From positions 21,204,329 through 21,268,328 of the forward strand of contig OX387189.1 in assembly GCA_947561395.2 (NCBI GenBank): DNA of 64,000 nucleotides. Direction: 5' to 3'. The position numbers were made by a program, and so were the translations under genes. The DNA is from Buxus sempervirens. Its lineage: Eukaryota > Streptophyta > Magnoliopsida > Buxales > Buxaceae. The notes beneath the pieces were generated by a model. The model searched no databases. It was not told where the DNA came from and saw only the letters and a program-made list of their open reading frames with translations. This document shows positions 1 to 12,328 of this stretch, piece after piece. Every line of letters starts with the position of its first letter. Position 1 is the first letter of the stretch.

Positions 1-502
1 TTCGATACTAGTCCGATGCATTTCAAATAGTAGTGTACCTCATCAATCGGCTTCCCACACCGGTCCTTGGTCATAAGAGTCCTTATGAAAAACTCTTTCA
101 CAAGCTACCTGACTATAACTTGTTACGTAGTTTTGGGTGCACTTGTTTTCCTTATCTCCGGCCCAATCACAATCGGAAGTTTGAGTTCCAATCTACACCG
201 TGTATATTCCTTGGCTACAGTGCGTCTCATCTTGGGTACTGCTGTTTTGATCACAAATCTTGACGGTTATATATTTCTTTGCATGTTGTCTTTAAGGACA
301 AGGATTTTTATTTTGGAAAGCAATAGTCAGATTCTGCTTCCTGGTCCTCTTCTTGTGCAGAAGTCGATCTTGTGCTTCTGTCTCCTCTTATGGATCAATG
401 GGTTTCTCCTGTTCCAATACCCAATAAGGTTTTACCAACCTCCTCTACATCAATAGTGGTTTAACCAACCTCCTTTACATCAACAGAAACCTCTCTACCT
501 GT
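1..502 (+). pseudogene. Ty1/copia integrase C-terminal fragment (5' side of a split copia element)
   Basis: The plus-strand reading from about 33 to 263 shows the end of a copia integrase core: an LINRLPTPVL stretch, SPYEKLFHK, the FGCTCFPYLRP block and a CIFLGYS motif followed by GYCCFD. These are standard for the region after the catalytic domain of plant Ty1/copia polyproteins. After a stop at about 261-263 the same frame continues (YISLHVVFKDKDF), with more stops, into a low-complexity Pro/Ser/Thr linker. The fragment is cut at 502 by solo LTR A and resumes at 21316 and again at 24675, so it belongs to the RT/RNase H pseudogene there. Position 1 is only the window edge. It is not functional. 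Confidence 0.85.
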
Positions 503-1614
503 TGTGCGCCCGTCGGAAACGCCGCACGGGAAAATTTCGAAGTCACCACCGCCTGATGGGGTGCAGGCAGACACCTGGGTGCCTAATTTTGTCTATTAAG
601 GCTTTGGTCCGCGGCTTGAGATTCTAAGAAGGGTCACAGTTGTGGTCTGGGGAAGTCCATAGACACCCCAAACCACCCCGTCGGATGACGGGTCCCGTGG
701 GTTCCCTGGTTTGAGTCAACTTTGGTTTCTCACCCGATTCCTAATCCAGCATGCAACTTAAGTCTGTCGGGACCACCTGAGTGGTGTGGGTCCCTTTAAT
801 TGCTTTTATCTTGCTTAATTCAGATGATCTGAGTTTGGCTGGGTGGGCCCTGTTGGAGGGCCCACGGTGTCCTTGGTGGGCTTGGTTAAGCCCACATGCC
901 GCTGGTGGGCCTCCATCTAAGCCTGGGAGGCCCTTTGGGCTTTGGTGAGTGTAAGCACCTTATTTTTGCACCCCCTGAAGTGCCGGAATTGCAAACCAAA
1001 GCAGAAAAGTCAAAACCCTGAGGGGACAAAAAGTTGACTTTTGATCAAGTGATAATTTACCATCTTGCTTTATCTCATTGGATAGAGAATCCTGACACGG
1101 TTCTAACGCAACTGAGTTTGCTGGAATCGGAGTCCGGATAAAGGATCTGCGGGCCGGTAAAACTTGAAGGGGAGCCGAAGTTGACTTTCTGCTAAACCCC
1201 GATCCAGGTGCTTACCCCCATGCCATTGGATAGAGGGTTCCGATACGATTCTAACGCAACTGAGTTTGCCCAGATCGGAGCCCGGATGAAGAAAATATAA
1301 GCTGTCAAAGTTTCCGAGCAGCAAAACTGGAAAACTGCACACGTGGCAGAGAGCTGCACACGTGGCAAGTGGCGCAGGAAAATGTCTCGGGGTTCAAATC
1401 CGTAAATATCAAAACATTCAAAAGATCCCAGGGACAAATCTGAAAATGTCTGAAAATATCTAAATAAAATAATATTTTCTCAAAATATCGCAGGGACTAA
1501 ATCTTAATTTTCTGATTTTTCGAACAAATTTGCGGCCGAATTAATTATTTGTAATCATGGTGTCTTGCTCGGCGCAAGCTTGGCGCCAACCCGCCGGACA
1601 CCCATTTCTTCTCC

Positions 1615-1621
1615 TATAAAA
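1615..1621 (+). promoter_or_regulatory. TATA box of LTR B
   Basis: TATAAAA in the context tcctataaaagcc. It lies about 665 bp from the LTR start, where the other family X LTRs also have a TATA box. It is inferred to be the retroelement promoter. GC-rich inverted repeats (GGCGCAAGC / TTGGCGCC) sit just upstream at about 1566-1605. Confidence 0.5.
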
Positions 1622-3169
1622 GCCACAGCAACCCTCTTGCAAAGGGTTCGGCTTTCTTTTTTCGGAGGCTCTTGTAGGGTTCGGCATTTTTTGGCTGGCT
1701 TTCTTCTCTTCCGAAGTTCTTTCCTGGGCAGAGAGTTCTCACTCTCTTCGTTGGTGTTCTCCGGGGTTGGCTCTTCCCACAGAGAATTGGTCCTCCCCGC
1801 TTTGCCTGAGTTAAAAACCCTCCTTTCTTCCTCTCCGTTGCCTCACAACCAAGAGGACGACAAGCTGGTGAGGAGAGGTGTTGCTCCGGCAGTCGTTCAT
1901 GCTCAAGGAGGCTCAACACATCGTTAACCCAAGGTAATGTTTCCCACAACTCGTCCTCCAGCATGAATAAAAATAGGCCAAAGCATGGTATTTTGAGCAT
2001 GATTTAATTGCTTTTTTTAGTCGTTTGCTGTTATTGGTTTTGATTCGAAGGTGGGAGCATGTTCCCCATGATCTCTACATTTCTTGTACCCCGATGTAAA
2101 CCCCCTCTCCCCTTCATTGGTCATAACCTGTCTGTTTTCGGATTTGGGATGTTTTCGGTGAACTTTGGAGTCGGGATGTTGAAGTAGCTTAATTTAATTT
2201 CAAGTTGTGTTCAAAGGTCTTCTGGGAGTCTAAGGATCCCCAGAAAGTTGTTACAGAGCTTAAAAACCAGACGTTCATGGAGTTTGAGTAAGAAAACAGA
2301 GAGTCGGGGTTCATATATCAGGGGTATACGCTGAGCTCGCGCGGAGCTCACGCCGAGCTCGCGTCTAGCGCGCGCCTGGAGATTTTGCGTCCCCCAAGCT
2401 CGCGCCGAGTTTGCGCTGAGCTCGCGCCGAGCGTGTGCATTTTTTTGCTGTTTTCGGTCCGCCGGGCTTGCGCTGACCTCGCGCCCAGCACCCGGAGGTC
2501 AGCGCACACCCTTTTAAGGCCGAGTTGCTTATATTTTTTGGAAAACCCGAAATTACCCTTGGACCCAGATTATGTGATTTTTGTATGTTTTGTGTATTTC
2601 GTGATTTCTGAATATTTTGTGATTTTGCTGGATGTGGGTGACCTCTTCAAACCAAACCAAACGGACCAATAGGGTTTCCGGATCACCCGGAAACCCAACA
2701 TGGGACTTAGACCACCCGGTCTAATTTGATCTCCAATGGGCCTTCCAACGGGGCCCACCTAGCCCAAACCATCCAATTATGCTTAAATAAGATAATTAAA
2801 AGAATTGAGTGGGCCAAACCCACTGGAGGCCCACCAAAGCCCTATGTGGGGCATGCATGTGTAGTTAAAATTGTGGTTTGGCTGAGACCACGGGCAGGGC
2901 CTGTCAGGCCCACTAAGCCCACAAAACCAAGCAGGAAGTCTTGGGCTTTCAAGCCCAAGCCCAGGTAAAGGGCCCCAAGCCCAAGGCCTGGCCCATTTTC
3001 GAAACTTAATCAAGATAAATCCAATAAATCACTTAGCTACCATGTGTGGCCCACCCAATGGGCCCACAAACCAAACCGGCCCACTTTGGCATGGAAATCA
3101 CTTAATAACCCAACTTGAACTCCAAAATAAAATCAATTCAAATTGAACCAACACTACAAAAAACGGGGC

Positions 3170-3775
3170 TTTAGCGGCGGGTTTTTTGCGGCGGTAACCA
3201 ATTACCGCCGCTAAAAGCCCGTAAATACATTTAACCGGCGGGGGATAGTATATCGCCGTTGAAATAAGTCTTTAGCGGCGGTAAATTTCTACCGCCGCTA
3301 AAAAGAATGGCGCCAACTCGAATTCTCGAGCGTATGTTTGGCGTGTCTTTGTACCGGCGGTAGAGCCGCCGGTAATATTGAAAACTACCGCTAGGGAAAA
3401 TAATATTAGTTAAGTTTTTCATAAGTAAAATAAATATTTTGAGCGGCGGTAATTACCGCCGCGAAAACTGTTTGTAGCGGTGGGAACTACTTGCCGCCGC
3501 AAAAAAGATTATATTGGCATCGTGCGAAGTTTGGTTTTAGCGGCGGTATCTTATTACCGCCGCTATCGCTAAAAGGTCATAATGGCATCGCGCGAACTTG
3601 GGTTTTAGTGGCGGTACCTTAGTACCACCGCTAAAAGGTCATAATGGCATCGCGCGAACTTGGGTTTTAGCGGCGGTAACTTATTACCGCCGCTAAAAGG
3701 TCATAATGGCATCGCGCGAACTTGGGTTTTAGCGGTGGTAACTTATTACCGCCGCTAAAAGGGTATAAATCCCCA
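3170..3775. repeat. Left sub-terminal repeat array of the CACTA element
   Basis: About eight copies of a palindromic motif, TTTTAGCGGCGGTAA facing TTACCGCCGCTAAAA, occur here. From about 3530 they lie in direct repeats of about 65-70 bp that share the spacer ggtcataatggcatcgcgcg. In En/Spm the sub-terminal repeats are binding sites of the TNPA protein, and that role is inferred here. Some copies carry single changes (for example AGTGGCGG). Confidence 0.85.
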
Positions 3776-5560
3776 AATCGCGCGAAATGGGGTTTTCTTC
3801 TTTGCGCGAAAACCTTGGTTTTTCCTTTGTTGCTCGCCGTCGCCGACCTTCCTGCCGTCGCCAAGCTGCCTGCCGTCGCCGTTCGTCTTCTCCATCGCCA
3901 AGCCGCCGCCGGCCATCTTCTCCGTCGCCCTTCGCCGTTCACAGTTCATAGGTAAGTTGTCGCCCTTCGCCCTTCGCCGTTTGCTTCTATACTTTTCTCC
4001 ATAGGTTCTCTCTTTCATTTCCATATATACTTGAGTCATATTTGTTAAGTTTATAATTGGTTTAGGATTTCCAGCATACCATTATTGCTGCCTTCGAAAT
4101 TATGTCCACATAATGTTTTGATAGAGAAAAAGATATGGCTTGTATAAAAACAACATTTGTACCGTATTTTATGCTTATAAGAATATGAAATAACCTTTCA
4201 GCTATCAAAATGAAATAAATATTGAGATGATTTTGTGATTAGAGCTCTAGATTAATCTAACAATAAACGCAATATCAGCTATTATAATTGTCAAGGACAA
4301 GGTTTTCAAAAGCAGTGCTGGTTTTGATGCTGTTTTGCCATGGGTTTGTCGTGCCATTTCGCCAAAATTTTGCCAGCACACCTCTCATGCCTCTGTCCAA
4401 AGAAATTTCAAATAGTAAATACATTAATATCCTTTGATATTAGCAGAACATCTGCTAATATAACTAAATACAGTTCTATTTTATATCAGCATGTTGGTCT
4501 AGTCCATTATGAAACATCAGTTACCAAAAAACCAATGGTCTAATTGTAGCAGCCAGTTAAACTGTTAAATCATTGGCCAGCTAATAAACAGTTAAATCAG
4601 CCAATTTAAGGTTCGATCAAATCAATTAAGCCCATTGAATTTTTAATTACTCCAAATACTTAACATTTTGGGATATTGGATTAAGGCAAGAATGGGGAAA
4701 AGAAGAAACATTTATACCTAGAAATGAATTTAATTAGACTAGTTCCTTTGTTTGAAAAAATTCCATTCCCTTTTATTAAAAATTTAACGTTTGTTGATTT
4801 AGGCTTATGGAGAGGGATAAGAGCTCGAACAAGTAATCTTTCCCATCCACTTTCATTTCTCAATCAGTTTCTCGAAAATAACATGGGAAGACATCTTAGC
4901 AAACAATCCAAGCCCATAAATATATTTGAAATTGTGTATTTCATTACCTTTGAAGATTGATGATTCTATACATTAGCTTTATGGGTTTAGTTCTTCCTTT
5001 TAGAATTGGTATTATGCTGAAATATGGTGATCCACATTTGGAATGTCTAACATGTCATGCCATATAAATCTAATCTAGGAAAAAAGGGAAAAGCAATCAA
5101 AGGGCTCTAGACTTTGCCAGAATCACATCTTGGCTCTAGACTTGGGTTCTTCCTTTAATTGTAGAGGCCAAGTTCTTCAATTTTCAGCACTGTATAATAT
5201 TTTTGTCTCCCTAGTCTTATCAAAGCTAAGGATACTAATGCTAGTCAGAAACAAAGCTGAGGATACTAATGCTAGTCAGAAACATTAAGAACTAACCGTT
5301 TTTTTCCATTTTTTTGGTATCCATTTTGCCTTCTTCATATTCATTGGCTTGCAATACATTGCTTTTGCTAGAAAGCCAGTTTGCTAGCTAGTTAAAGTTC
5401 AATGGCTTATAATGTTTTTGTTTCCACTTGTTTTAGAGTCTTATAGCTCAAATCTGTAAAATTTAGGCTAATATGCCTTCATATACTTTAATTTGTTAGA
5501 TCAATATAACATGTGGATGCTCTTTTTGGGTGATGAACAATTTATGGGTGATTAAGTTAG
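3776..5560 (+). other. CACTA interior upstream of TNP2: no recognisable gene
   Basis: About 1.8 kb between the left sub-terminal array and the first TNP2 exon. The first 200 bp are GC-rich with GCCGTCGCC-type repeats; the rest is AT-rich with stops in all frames. The N-terminal transposase-associated domain that normally starts TNP2-type proteins should lie here, but I could not find it. A short direct duplication (tgaggatactaatgctagtcag) occurs around 5227-5283. Confidence 0.5.
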
Positions 5561-5564
5561 GCTC

Positions 5565-8500
5565 ATGGTTAAAGAAGCTTATGGGGTGCAGGATGAAATG
5601 GACATATCTGCGAGTTCTTCACATAGGCCATCAGATGATACCCCAAAAGAGGATAATCCACAGTTTGAGAAACTGTTCCATGATGCTGGAGATGAGTTAT
5701 ACCCGGGGTGTAAAAGCCACACGAAATTGTCGTTCATTGTTAAACTATTTCATATAAAGTGCCTAAGTGGATGGAGCAATAAGTCATTGACTTTGACGCT
5801 TGAGTTGTTGAGAGAGACATTTCCATTTGTGTCAAAATTGCCAGAAACAAGTTCACAGGTCAAGACGATGATATCGGACCTGGGTCTTAATTATAACAAA
5901 ATAGATGCGTGCCCAAATGACTGTATGCTATATTGGAATGAAACTAGTGAAAAACAAAAGTGTGATATTTGCGGTACTTCTAGATGGAAATCCGAAGACA
6001 GTCATTCCAATAAAAAGGGAAAGAAAAAGGCAGCAAAGATATTAAGGCACTTTCCTTTGAAGCCGCGTCTTCAAAGATTGTATATGTCTTCCAAGATTGC
6101 CGATGATATGAGATGGCATGTGGATGGTCATACTAATGATGATAAGTTAAGGCATCATGCGGATTCTATGACTTGGAAATATTTTGATGTTATGAATAGC
6201 GAGTTCAGTTCTAATCCTCGTAATGTTAGACTGGGCTTAGCATCTGACGGCTTCAATCCATTTAGATCAATGAGTATCACCCACAACACGTGGCCAGTCA
6301 TTTTGATTCCATATAACTTGCCATCGTGGTTGTGCATGAAACAACCAAACATGACCCTTTCTTTACTCATACCAGGGCCGAAGGGGCCGGGAAATGATAT
6401 TGATGTGTACTTGCGCCCTCTTATAGAAGAGTTAAAAGACCTATGGGGTTCTGGGGTTGAGACATATGATGCGTCAAGAAAGGAGGTCTTCACTCTGCGT
6501 GCAGGGTTAATTTGGACGATTAGTGATTTCCTTGGGTATGCTATGCTTTCGGGTTGGAGCACTAAAGGGAAACTTGCATGCCCTTCTTGTCATAAAGACA
6601 CGTGTTCTAAGTATTTGCGTCATAGCCGGAAGCACTGTTATATGGGTCATCGTCAATTCCTACCTCTTGATCATAAGTTTCGAAAGCAGAAACAATCCTT
6701 TGATGGTACCACAGAGACAAGGGAAGCTTCAACAGGATTAATCGGGTGGGATATTGTTGATCACTTAAGGGGCAGTTTACATGTATTCAGGAAGCATACC
6801 AGTAAGAAGTGCTCTAAAAACACTGGTAAAGGAGCAATGCCCTTTAATTGGAAGAAAAAGAGCATATTTTTTGAATTGCCATATTGGAGGGATATTATGT
6901 TGAAACATAATTTGGACGTGATGCATATTGAGAAGAATGTTTGTGATAGTATACTTGGTACATTGTTAAATATTGATGGAAAAACGAAGGACAACTTTAA
7001 GGCGCGCTTGGATTTTGTTGACATGGGTATTAGACACGCACTTCATCTACAGATGTTACCAGATAGAAAGAAAGCATGTTTGCCGGCTGCATGCTTCTCA
7101 CTAGACAAACGGGAACAAGATATATTTTGCAAAGTGCTGAAAAGTATAAAGGTTCCAGATGGTTATTCGTCCAACATTGCTAAACGGGTGAGTAGTAAAG
7201 AACGGAAGACATTTGGTCTTAAAAGTCATGATTTCCATGTGTTGCTACATCAACTATTGCCTCTTGCTATTCGGAAAGTGTTGCCGAAGAATGTAGCATC
7301 CGTATTGATAGAGTTCAGCAACTTTTTTCATCAATTGTGCTCCAAAGTTTGTGAAGTTGATGACTTGAAGCGCCTTCAAGATAGTATTGCCCAAGTATTA
7401 TGCCAGATGGAGAGGATTTTCCCCCCATCGTTCTTTGATATTATGGTGCATTTGCCAATTAACTTAGCAAATGAAGCTATGGAAGGGGGGCCTGTCCAAT
7501 ATCGTTGGATGTATCCAATTGAAAGGTACGTATTACAACAGTCTTATTAAATGTGTTTCCTTGTATTTTGCCATCGAATCATCTTGATTATCAATATTTT
7601 TTGTTTTTCATAATAGGTACTTGTACACCCTAAAGTCATATGTGCGCAATCGAGCACAACCGGAGGGGTCAATTGCAGAAGGGTATATTGCGGAAGAATG
7701 TATGATATCCTGTTCCCGATACTTACCTAATGTAGAATCAAAAACTAATCGGCCGCAAAGAAACTATGATGAAACTGCAATTGGAAGTGGCCAACCATAT
7801 AAATTATCCAATATTGAGTGGGCACAAGCGCATCGTTATGTGCTTTTCAACGACGATAGGGTTGTAAGTTTTCGAATGTAAGAAGTTACTTGCTTACCTC
7901 ATCAATTTGTTTCTATATTACAATATTTTCATATTCTTTGAATTAATCATTGTATTTTACATTACAAGCGCCATCTAAGCCTTCTTAAGATGTTAACTCC
8001 AAGGGTAAGGGAACATGACATACAAAAGAAACATAATAATGAATTCATGCAGTGGTTTAAAGAACATGTAAGAAACCTTATTTCATTGATAGAGTTATAG
8101 CTCCACATGTGTTGTTTAATATTGCATTTCTTAACCTATTTGGCCCCTTATTTATAGGCCGAGACACTAAAAGCATCAACTAGTGCCGTCTCCGAGGACA
8201 TTATGTTGTTGTCACAGGGGCCACAATCAATGGCAAAAAAATTCAAGGGATACATAAGTAATGGATATCGTTTTTGCACGATGGAGAAAGAGAAATCCTC
8301 AAAGAGTCAGAATAGCGGTGTTGTGGTAAAAGCAAGCACTACTAGCTACGCTAGTACGAAAGATAAAAATCCAATAACAAGTTATATGTCTTTTTACGGG
8401 CGTCTGACTGATGTGGTTGAATTGGCATATTCAGAGCAACTTAGACATGTACTGTTTAAGTGTGATTGGGTTGATATCATGACACAAGGAAGAGGCATTA

Positions 8501-8898
8501 AGACAGATGAGTTAGGATTTACACTTGTGAACTTCAAACGGTTATTATATATTGGTCAACATGTCATGGATGATCCGTTTGTGTTCGCATCTCAAGCTGA
8601 ACAAGTTTTCTTTGTGGTGGATCCAATCGATGAAGAGTGGAATGTTGTTGTGAAGACTAAGCCAAGGGACTTGTTTGAATTGATCGCGAATGATGATCAA
8701 CCCATTGATTGCGAGCCATATGCTACCCAACTTGTAACAAATAATGAAGAAGAGGTTGATGGGTTGAGTTGGCCAAGGGAAGACGTACCTGGCACAACAA
8801 TTGATGCTCATTCTCATACGAGTAGAGAACAGCTCGCATCTTCTAGTGATCCTGTTCATGACGAAGAGGGATCGGATTCTGATGATGACCATGAATGA
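5565..8898 (+). CDS. TNP2-like CACTA transposase (N-terminus not found)
   Basis: The deduced exons are about 5561-7525, 7617-7863, 7969-8067 and 8158-8898. All have GT/AG borders and consistent phase, ending TGA at 8896-8898. The first exon has the Transposase_21 (TNP2) features: the LYPGCKSHTKLSF block, a Cys pair in CDICGTSRW, the LASDGFNPF acidic motif, PGPKGPGNDIDVYL, and LACPSCHKDT. Next come HNLDVMHIEKNVCDSI and, toward the exon end, a DUF4218-like region (QLLPLAIRKVLP to EGGPVQYRWMYP). The last exon has a DUF4216-like segment (FYGRLTDVVELAY to FVVDP) and an acidic tail. It probably cuts the element at its ends in the nucleus. An AG acceptor just before 5561 suggests a missing upstream exon. 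The ATG at 5565 is only the first available one. Confidence 0.85.
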
Positions 8899-9055
8899 AT
8901 TGTAGTGATCCTGTTCATTCTCATTTTTTGTCTTGAATACGACACACTATTTTCTTCTATTAAACTAACTAACAAACAATAGCCCTTTATGATGAATCAG
9001 ATTGTTATTGACTTGTATGATTTTATTTTCTACAGCATATAGTGTATTTTATTAG

Positions 9056-10891
9056 ATGGCAGAGGGTGGGCCAGCTAGGAGGGGTAGAGGCCCTACTAGA
9101 TGCCTTGATATACTAAAACTTAGACCTGGAGAAAAGTTCAACATCGATGTAGATGAATTGGGGCAGCCAATTGGACCAAATGCCTCCAAATTGGCTAGTT
9201 TTTGTGGGACACTGGCACACGATGGATGTGTTATACCCCTGAATCGCTTTGGATGGCGAGAAGTCACAGATAGGGAGAAGGACCGAGCGTGGTCGCTTGT
9301 AAAGGTAAATAATCTAAATTTTAATGTAGTTCATTGCTCAAAATGTCCACATATTTAGCTAATTGGTATTAACTTTTAAATTTCAATTTTTTATGCACCG
9401 TAGGAAAAGTTTGAGGTTGAAGAGAGGTTACGTGATGTTATCATGCAATAAATTAATAAAAAATGGAGGGACTATAAGTCCGATTTGAAGCAGAACCATT
9501 ACGATCCATACGAAACAAATGCTGAACGTATAAATCATCGCCCACCAGATGTGGTAGAGGAGCAATGGTCAATTATAGTAGAGTACTGGAACTCACAAAG
9601 CGCCCAGGTAATTTGTTAATTAGTTAATATGTCTTCTAAAGCTACTGCATCCTTGTTTATTGACTTTGTATGATTATATGTTGCAGAACGCGTTAGCAAG
9701 GAATAAAACTAATCGTGCCAACCAGACCCTTAATCATACGGCTGGGACAAAGAGCTTTGCCAGGGTCAGAAACGAACAAGTATAACAAATGGCCACTTAT
9801 GAATGTCTTGATATACTATTATAAATCTAGTCACCTCATCAACTTGATGATCGGTTTTCATAGTGTACAATCTTATTTTATTGCTTTCTTATCTCTTCTA
9901 AGTTGTATAGTAGCTTTTCTATTTTCTTGTATGATAAGATTAAATATTTATGTGAATGAGGATTGTATATGAATGCTACGTTTTGCATTCTTTTTTGTTT
10001 TTCAGGTTGAATGGCATTATTTTAGACCAATTCGGTCTGGACAACCCTCTATTTTTAGGGGAGATGCCGTCGAAATTTTTATTATTTTTTCTTTATTTAT
10101 CTCTACATGTGTTCTTTGTTTTTATATTTCTTCATCTTTTTAATCGGGTCAATTGTATTAATTTCTGCTTGTGGGTGTTTAAATGATTTATGATGAATTA
10201 ACACCATATTTTTTCCTTAGGGATTGGCGGGCCGTGTTGAGACTTTTATAAGAACGCATACTCTAAAAGATGGCATGCCAATCAATGATGAAGCAGCTGA
10301 CAAGATAGTAAGTTATTTCCTCTTATTGTAGGTATAATTGTAGCATACGATTAACTTTATTAGCATCTATATTTATAACTCAATGATTGCATAAATATTT
10401 TTTTCAGGATCAAATGCGAACTATCATGGAACAAGGCACGCCAGATTCGACAACCCGAGATGATGTATATACTCAAGTCATGGGGCATGACACACATGGC
10501 AGGGAGCGGTGTTGTGGGTTTGGCCACATGCCCACTAGGCTGTGGGGTAGTGCATCCTCGAGTAAATCATCTCGGTATGTCGATATGGATGAGTTTAATA
10601 GGATGCGAGAACAATTGCAACGTACAGAAGAGCGGCTAGAAGAAGAGATGCGACAACGACAAACAATTGAAGCAACTATTGCACAGCATACCAGAGAATT
10701 TGCAGAATTTAGAAACTTAATGATGAGTAACCATCAAACACAGGTATTATATAAATGCCTTACAAAAATACATATAGCACAAATTCATATCATCTTTATA
10801 TTTAAATACCACACTTAATGATCTTTGTTACAATTTATAGTCTCCTGGCGAAACTTCTGCAAATGATAGTCCTCCTTGGGATTTTAGCTAG
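9056..10891 (+). pseudogene. TNPA-like CACTA accessory gene with an in-frame stop
   Basis: The deduced exons are 9056-9304, 9404-9607, 9687-9779, 10221-10307, 10408-10743 and 10841-10891 (final TAG). All have GT/AG borders and whole-codon phase. The product matches the plant Ptta/En/Spm (Transposase_24) family: an N-terminal GRGPTR region, KKWRDYKSDLKQNHY, then TAGTKSFARVR, FIRTHTLKDGMPINDEAADK, and a C-terminal coiled coil rich in Arg/Glu/Gln. In En/Spm the equivalent protein binds sub-terminal repeats and pairs the ends. The second exon has an in-frame TAA at 9449-9451, so the protein is cut short unless splicing avoids it. A possible extra exon around 10005-10070 could not be confirmed. 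Confidence 0.75.
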
Positions 10892-11261
10892 ACATGCATT
10901 CTTATTATTTGAGGTGAGTAACACAAGATAGCTTCGGTTCTATATATATATATTTTTTGGCTAAATTGATTTGTCTATTTATAATTTTACTGACGCATGA
11001 TTCATTGCTATTTTCATGCAGGGCTATTAAATTGATACGAGTTGCAATATCACTTGTTAATGGAAACCATCAATTTACTGTTATTTAGTTTAATTTATAT
11101 GACATGAATGTTTGGAGTACTTTAATTTTATTAGAATCTATTTTAATTCACTTTCTTTTTTATAATTCTTTTGCTCTATTTGTTATAAAATTTGCTACGA
11201 AATGAGGTATTTTACAGGATTTTTATGGCACTAATTATAATTTTTGTATATGCAGGTAAAG
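10892..11261. other. AT-rich spacer of the CACTA element
   Basis: About 370 bp between the TNPA stop and the right sub-terminal array. It is very AT-rich, has stops in all frames, and shows no feature I can name. A TATATATATATTTT run occurs near 10945. Confidence 0.5.
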
Positions 11262-11720
11262 GCTTTTAGCGGCGGTAATTACCGCCGCTAAAAGCCAAAA
11301 GCTTTAAGCGGCGGTAATTACCGCCGCTAAAACCTCAATCGTATTTTACTTATACAAATTATTGGCGGCGGTACTTACCGCCGCTAAAGGCATATGGAAG
11401 CATGTGAGGATATTAGCGGCGGTAATTACCGCCGCTAATATAAGGTATTAGCGGCGGTAAATGTTTCCGCCGTTAAAAATTTCTTATTAAGCGGCGGAAA
11501 AACCCGCTGGTAAAATTTGTTTTAACGGCGGTAATTCCCGCCGCTAAATTACCGTCGGCTATTTCTCCGAAATAGCGGCGGTAATTTTGCTACCGCCGTT
11601 GTCGGCGTCGCCGATTAGTTTAGCAGCTCGGTATTAAGCGGCGGTAGAATTTACCGCCGTTAAATATTTAACGGCGGTAATTTGACTTTTACCAGCGGGA
11701 GTCTACCGCCGGTAAAAGTC
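11262..11720. repeat. Right sub-terminal repeat array of the CACTA element
   Basis: About nine closely spaced copies of AGCGGCGGTAATTACC with the facing GGTAATTACCGCCGCT arm. Several form perfect palindromes of about 30 bp. The copies decay toward the end (TAACGGCGG, ACCAGCGGG). They mirror the left array and are inferred TNPA binding sites. Confidence 0.85.
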
Positions 11721-12308
11721 GACTTTTTTGTAGTGCAAAGTCCAAAGGGCCACACTTGGCCCACCAAGGGATACCGTGGGCCTTCCAACGGGGTCCGCCC
11801 CACCAGACCCAGATCATTCTAACTAAAGAAGATAAAATCAAGTAAAGGGACCCACACCACTTTGGCGATCCCGCCAGACTTAACCAAATGTGCATGCTGG
11901 ATTAGGAATCAGGTGAGTGAGAGACCAAAGTTGACTCAAACCAGGGAAACCTATGGGACCCGTCATTTGACGGGGTGGACTGGGGTGTCTACGGACTTCC
12001 CCAGACCGCAACCGAGAACTTACTTAGAATCTCTAAGCCACAGACTAGTCTAATAGAAAATCTAGGCACCCAGGTGTCCCCTGCACCCCATCAGGTGGTG
12101 GCGACTCCAATTTCCCATTTTTACCCAGTGCGACACCCCGAAGTCAGGCGCGCACAGTGAGTTCAATTGATTTTACTTTCAGGGTTCAAGTTAGAATTTA
12201 AGCAGTTTCCATGCAAAGGTGGGCTGGGTGGATTGGCGGGCCCATTGGGTGGGCCACACCTGGATACCAATGATTTATTGGAATTTATCTTTTTTTTAAA
12301 TTCTCAAA

Positions 12309-12328
12309 GGGGGGGGGGGGGGGGGGGG
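12309..12328 (+). repeat. Poly-G tract (20 G) in LTR A
   Basis: An uninterrupted run of about 20 G residues. Similar runs lie at 26285-26299, 33583-33600 and 46387-46403. The length may be unreliable in sequencing. Confidence 0.8.

Larger units (their letters stand above)
3152..11735 (+). mobile_element. Complete CACTA (En/Spm) DNA transposon, 8.6 kb
   Basis: The left terminus is CACTACAAAAAA at 3152 and the right terminus is the reverse complement TTTTTTGTAGTG ending at 11735. It is flanked by the 3-bp TSD caa (3149-3151 and 11736-11738), the size expected for CACTA elements. Both ends have dense sub-terminal arrays of an AGCGGCGGTAA / TTACCGCCGCT inverted motif. Inside are a TNP2-type transposase (5565-8898) and a TNPA-type gene (9056-10891), both on the plus strand. 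It is inserted in solo LTR B, so it is younger than B. The 12-bp ends match exactly, but gene damage suggests it is not autonomous. Confidence 0.93.
950..12156 (+). mobile_element. Solo LTR B of gypsy family X, carrying a CACTA transposon
   Basis: It begins TGTAAGCACC at 950 and ends GCGCGCACA at 12156. The 5-bp TSD gtgag is present at 945-949 and 12157-12161. Its own sequence is 950-3151 plus 11736-12156, about 2.6 kb; the rest is the CACTA element. Its 5' part carries the family blocks (two copies of the 'titrated' LTR motif with CGGAGTCCGGAT), a TATA box at 1615 and GC-rich GAGCTCGCGC palindromes at 2330-2520. The 3' part carries the GGGTGTCTACGGACTTCC block and the TGGCGACTCC motif. It is inserted in solo LTR A. 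Confidence 0.87.

Noticed and set aside
1565-2000. Overlapping ORFs of 120-128 codons on both strands
   Set aside because: They lie in the leader part of LTR B just after the TATA box. They have no known motif and no counterpart in the other LTR copies.
3170-3775. CRISPR-like array (regular palindromic repeats)
   Set aside because: The repeats are CACTA sub-terminal motifs at both ends of a transposon with matching ends. Spacers are repeated rather than unique, and the genome is a plant.
3667-4039. ORFs of about 90 codons near the CACTA left end (Arg-rich)
   Set aside because: They are GC-repeat translations on either strand and do not match the N-terminal transposase domain expected here.
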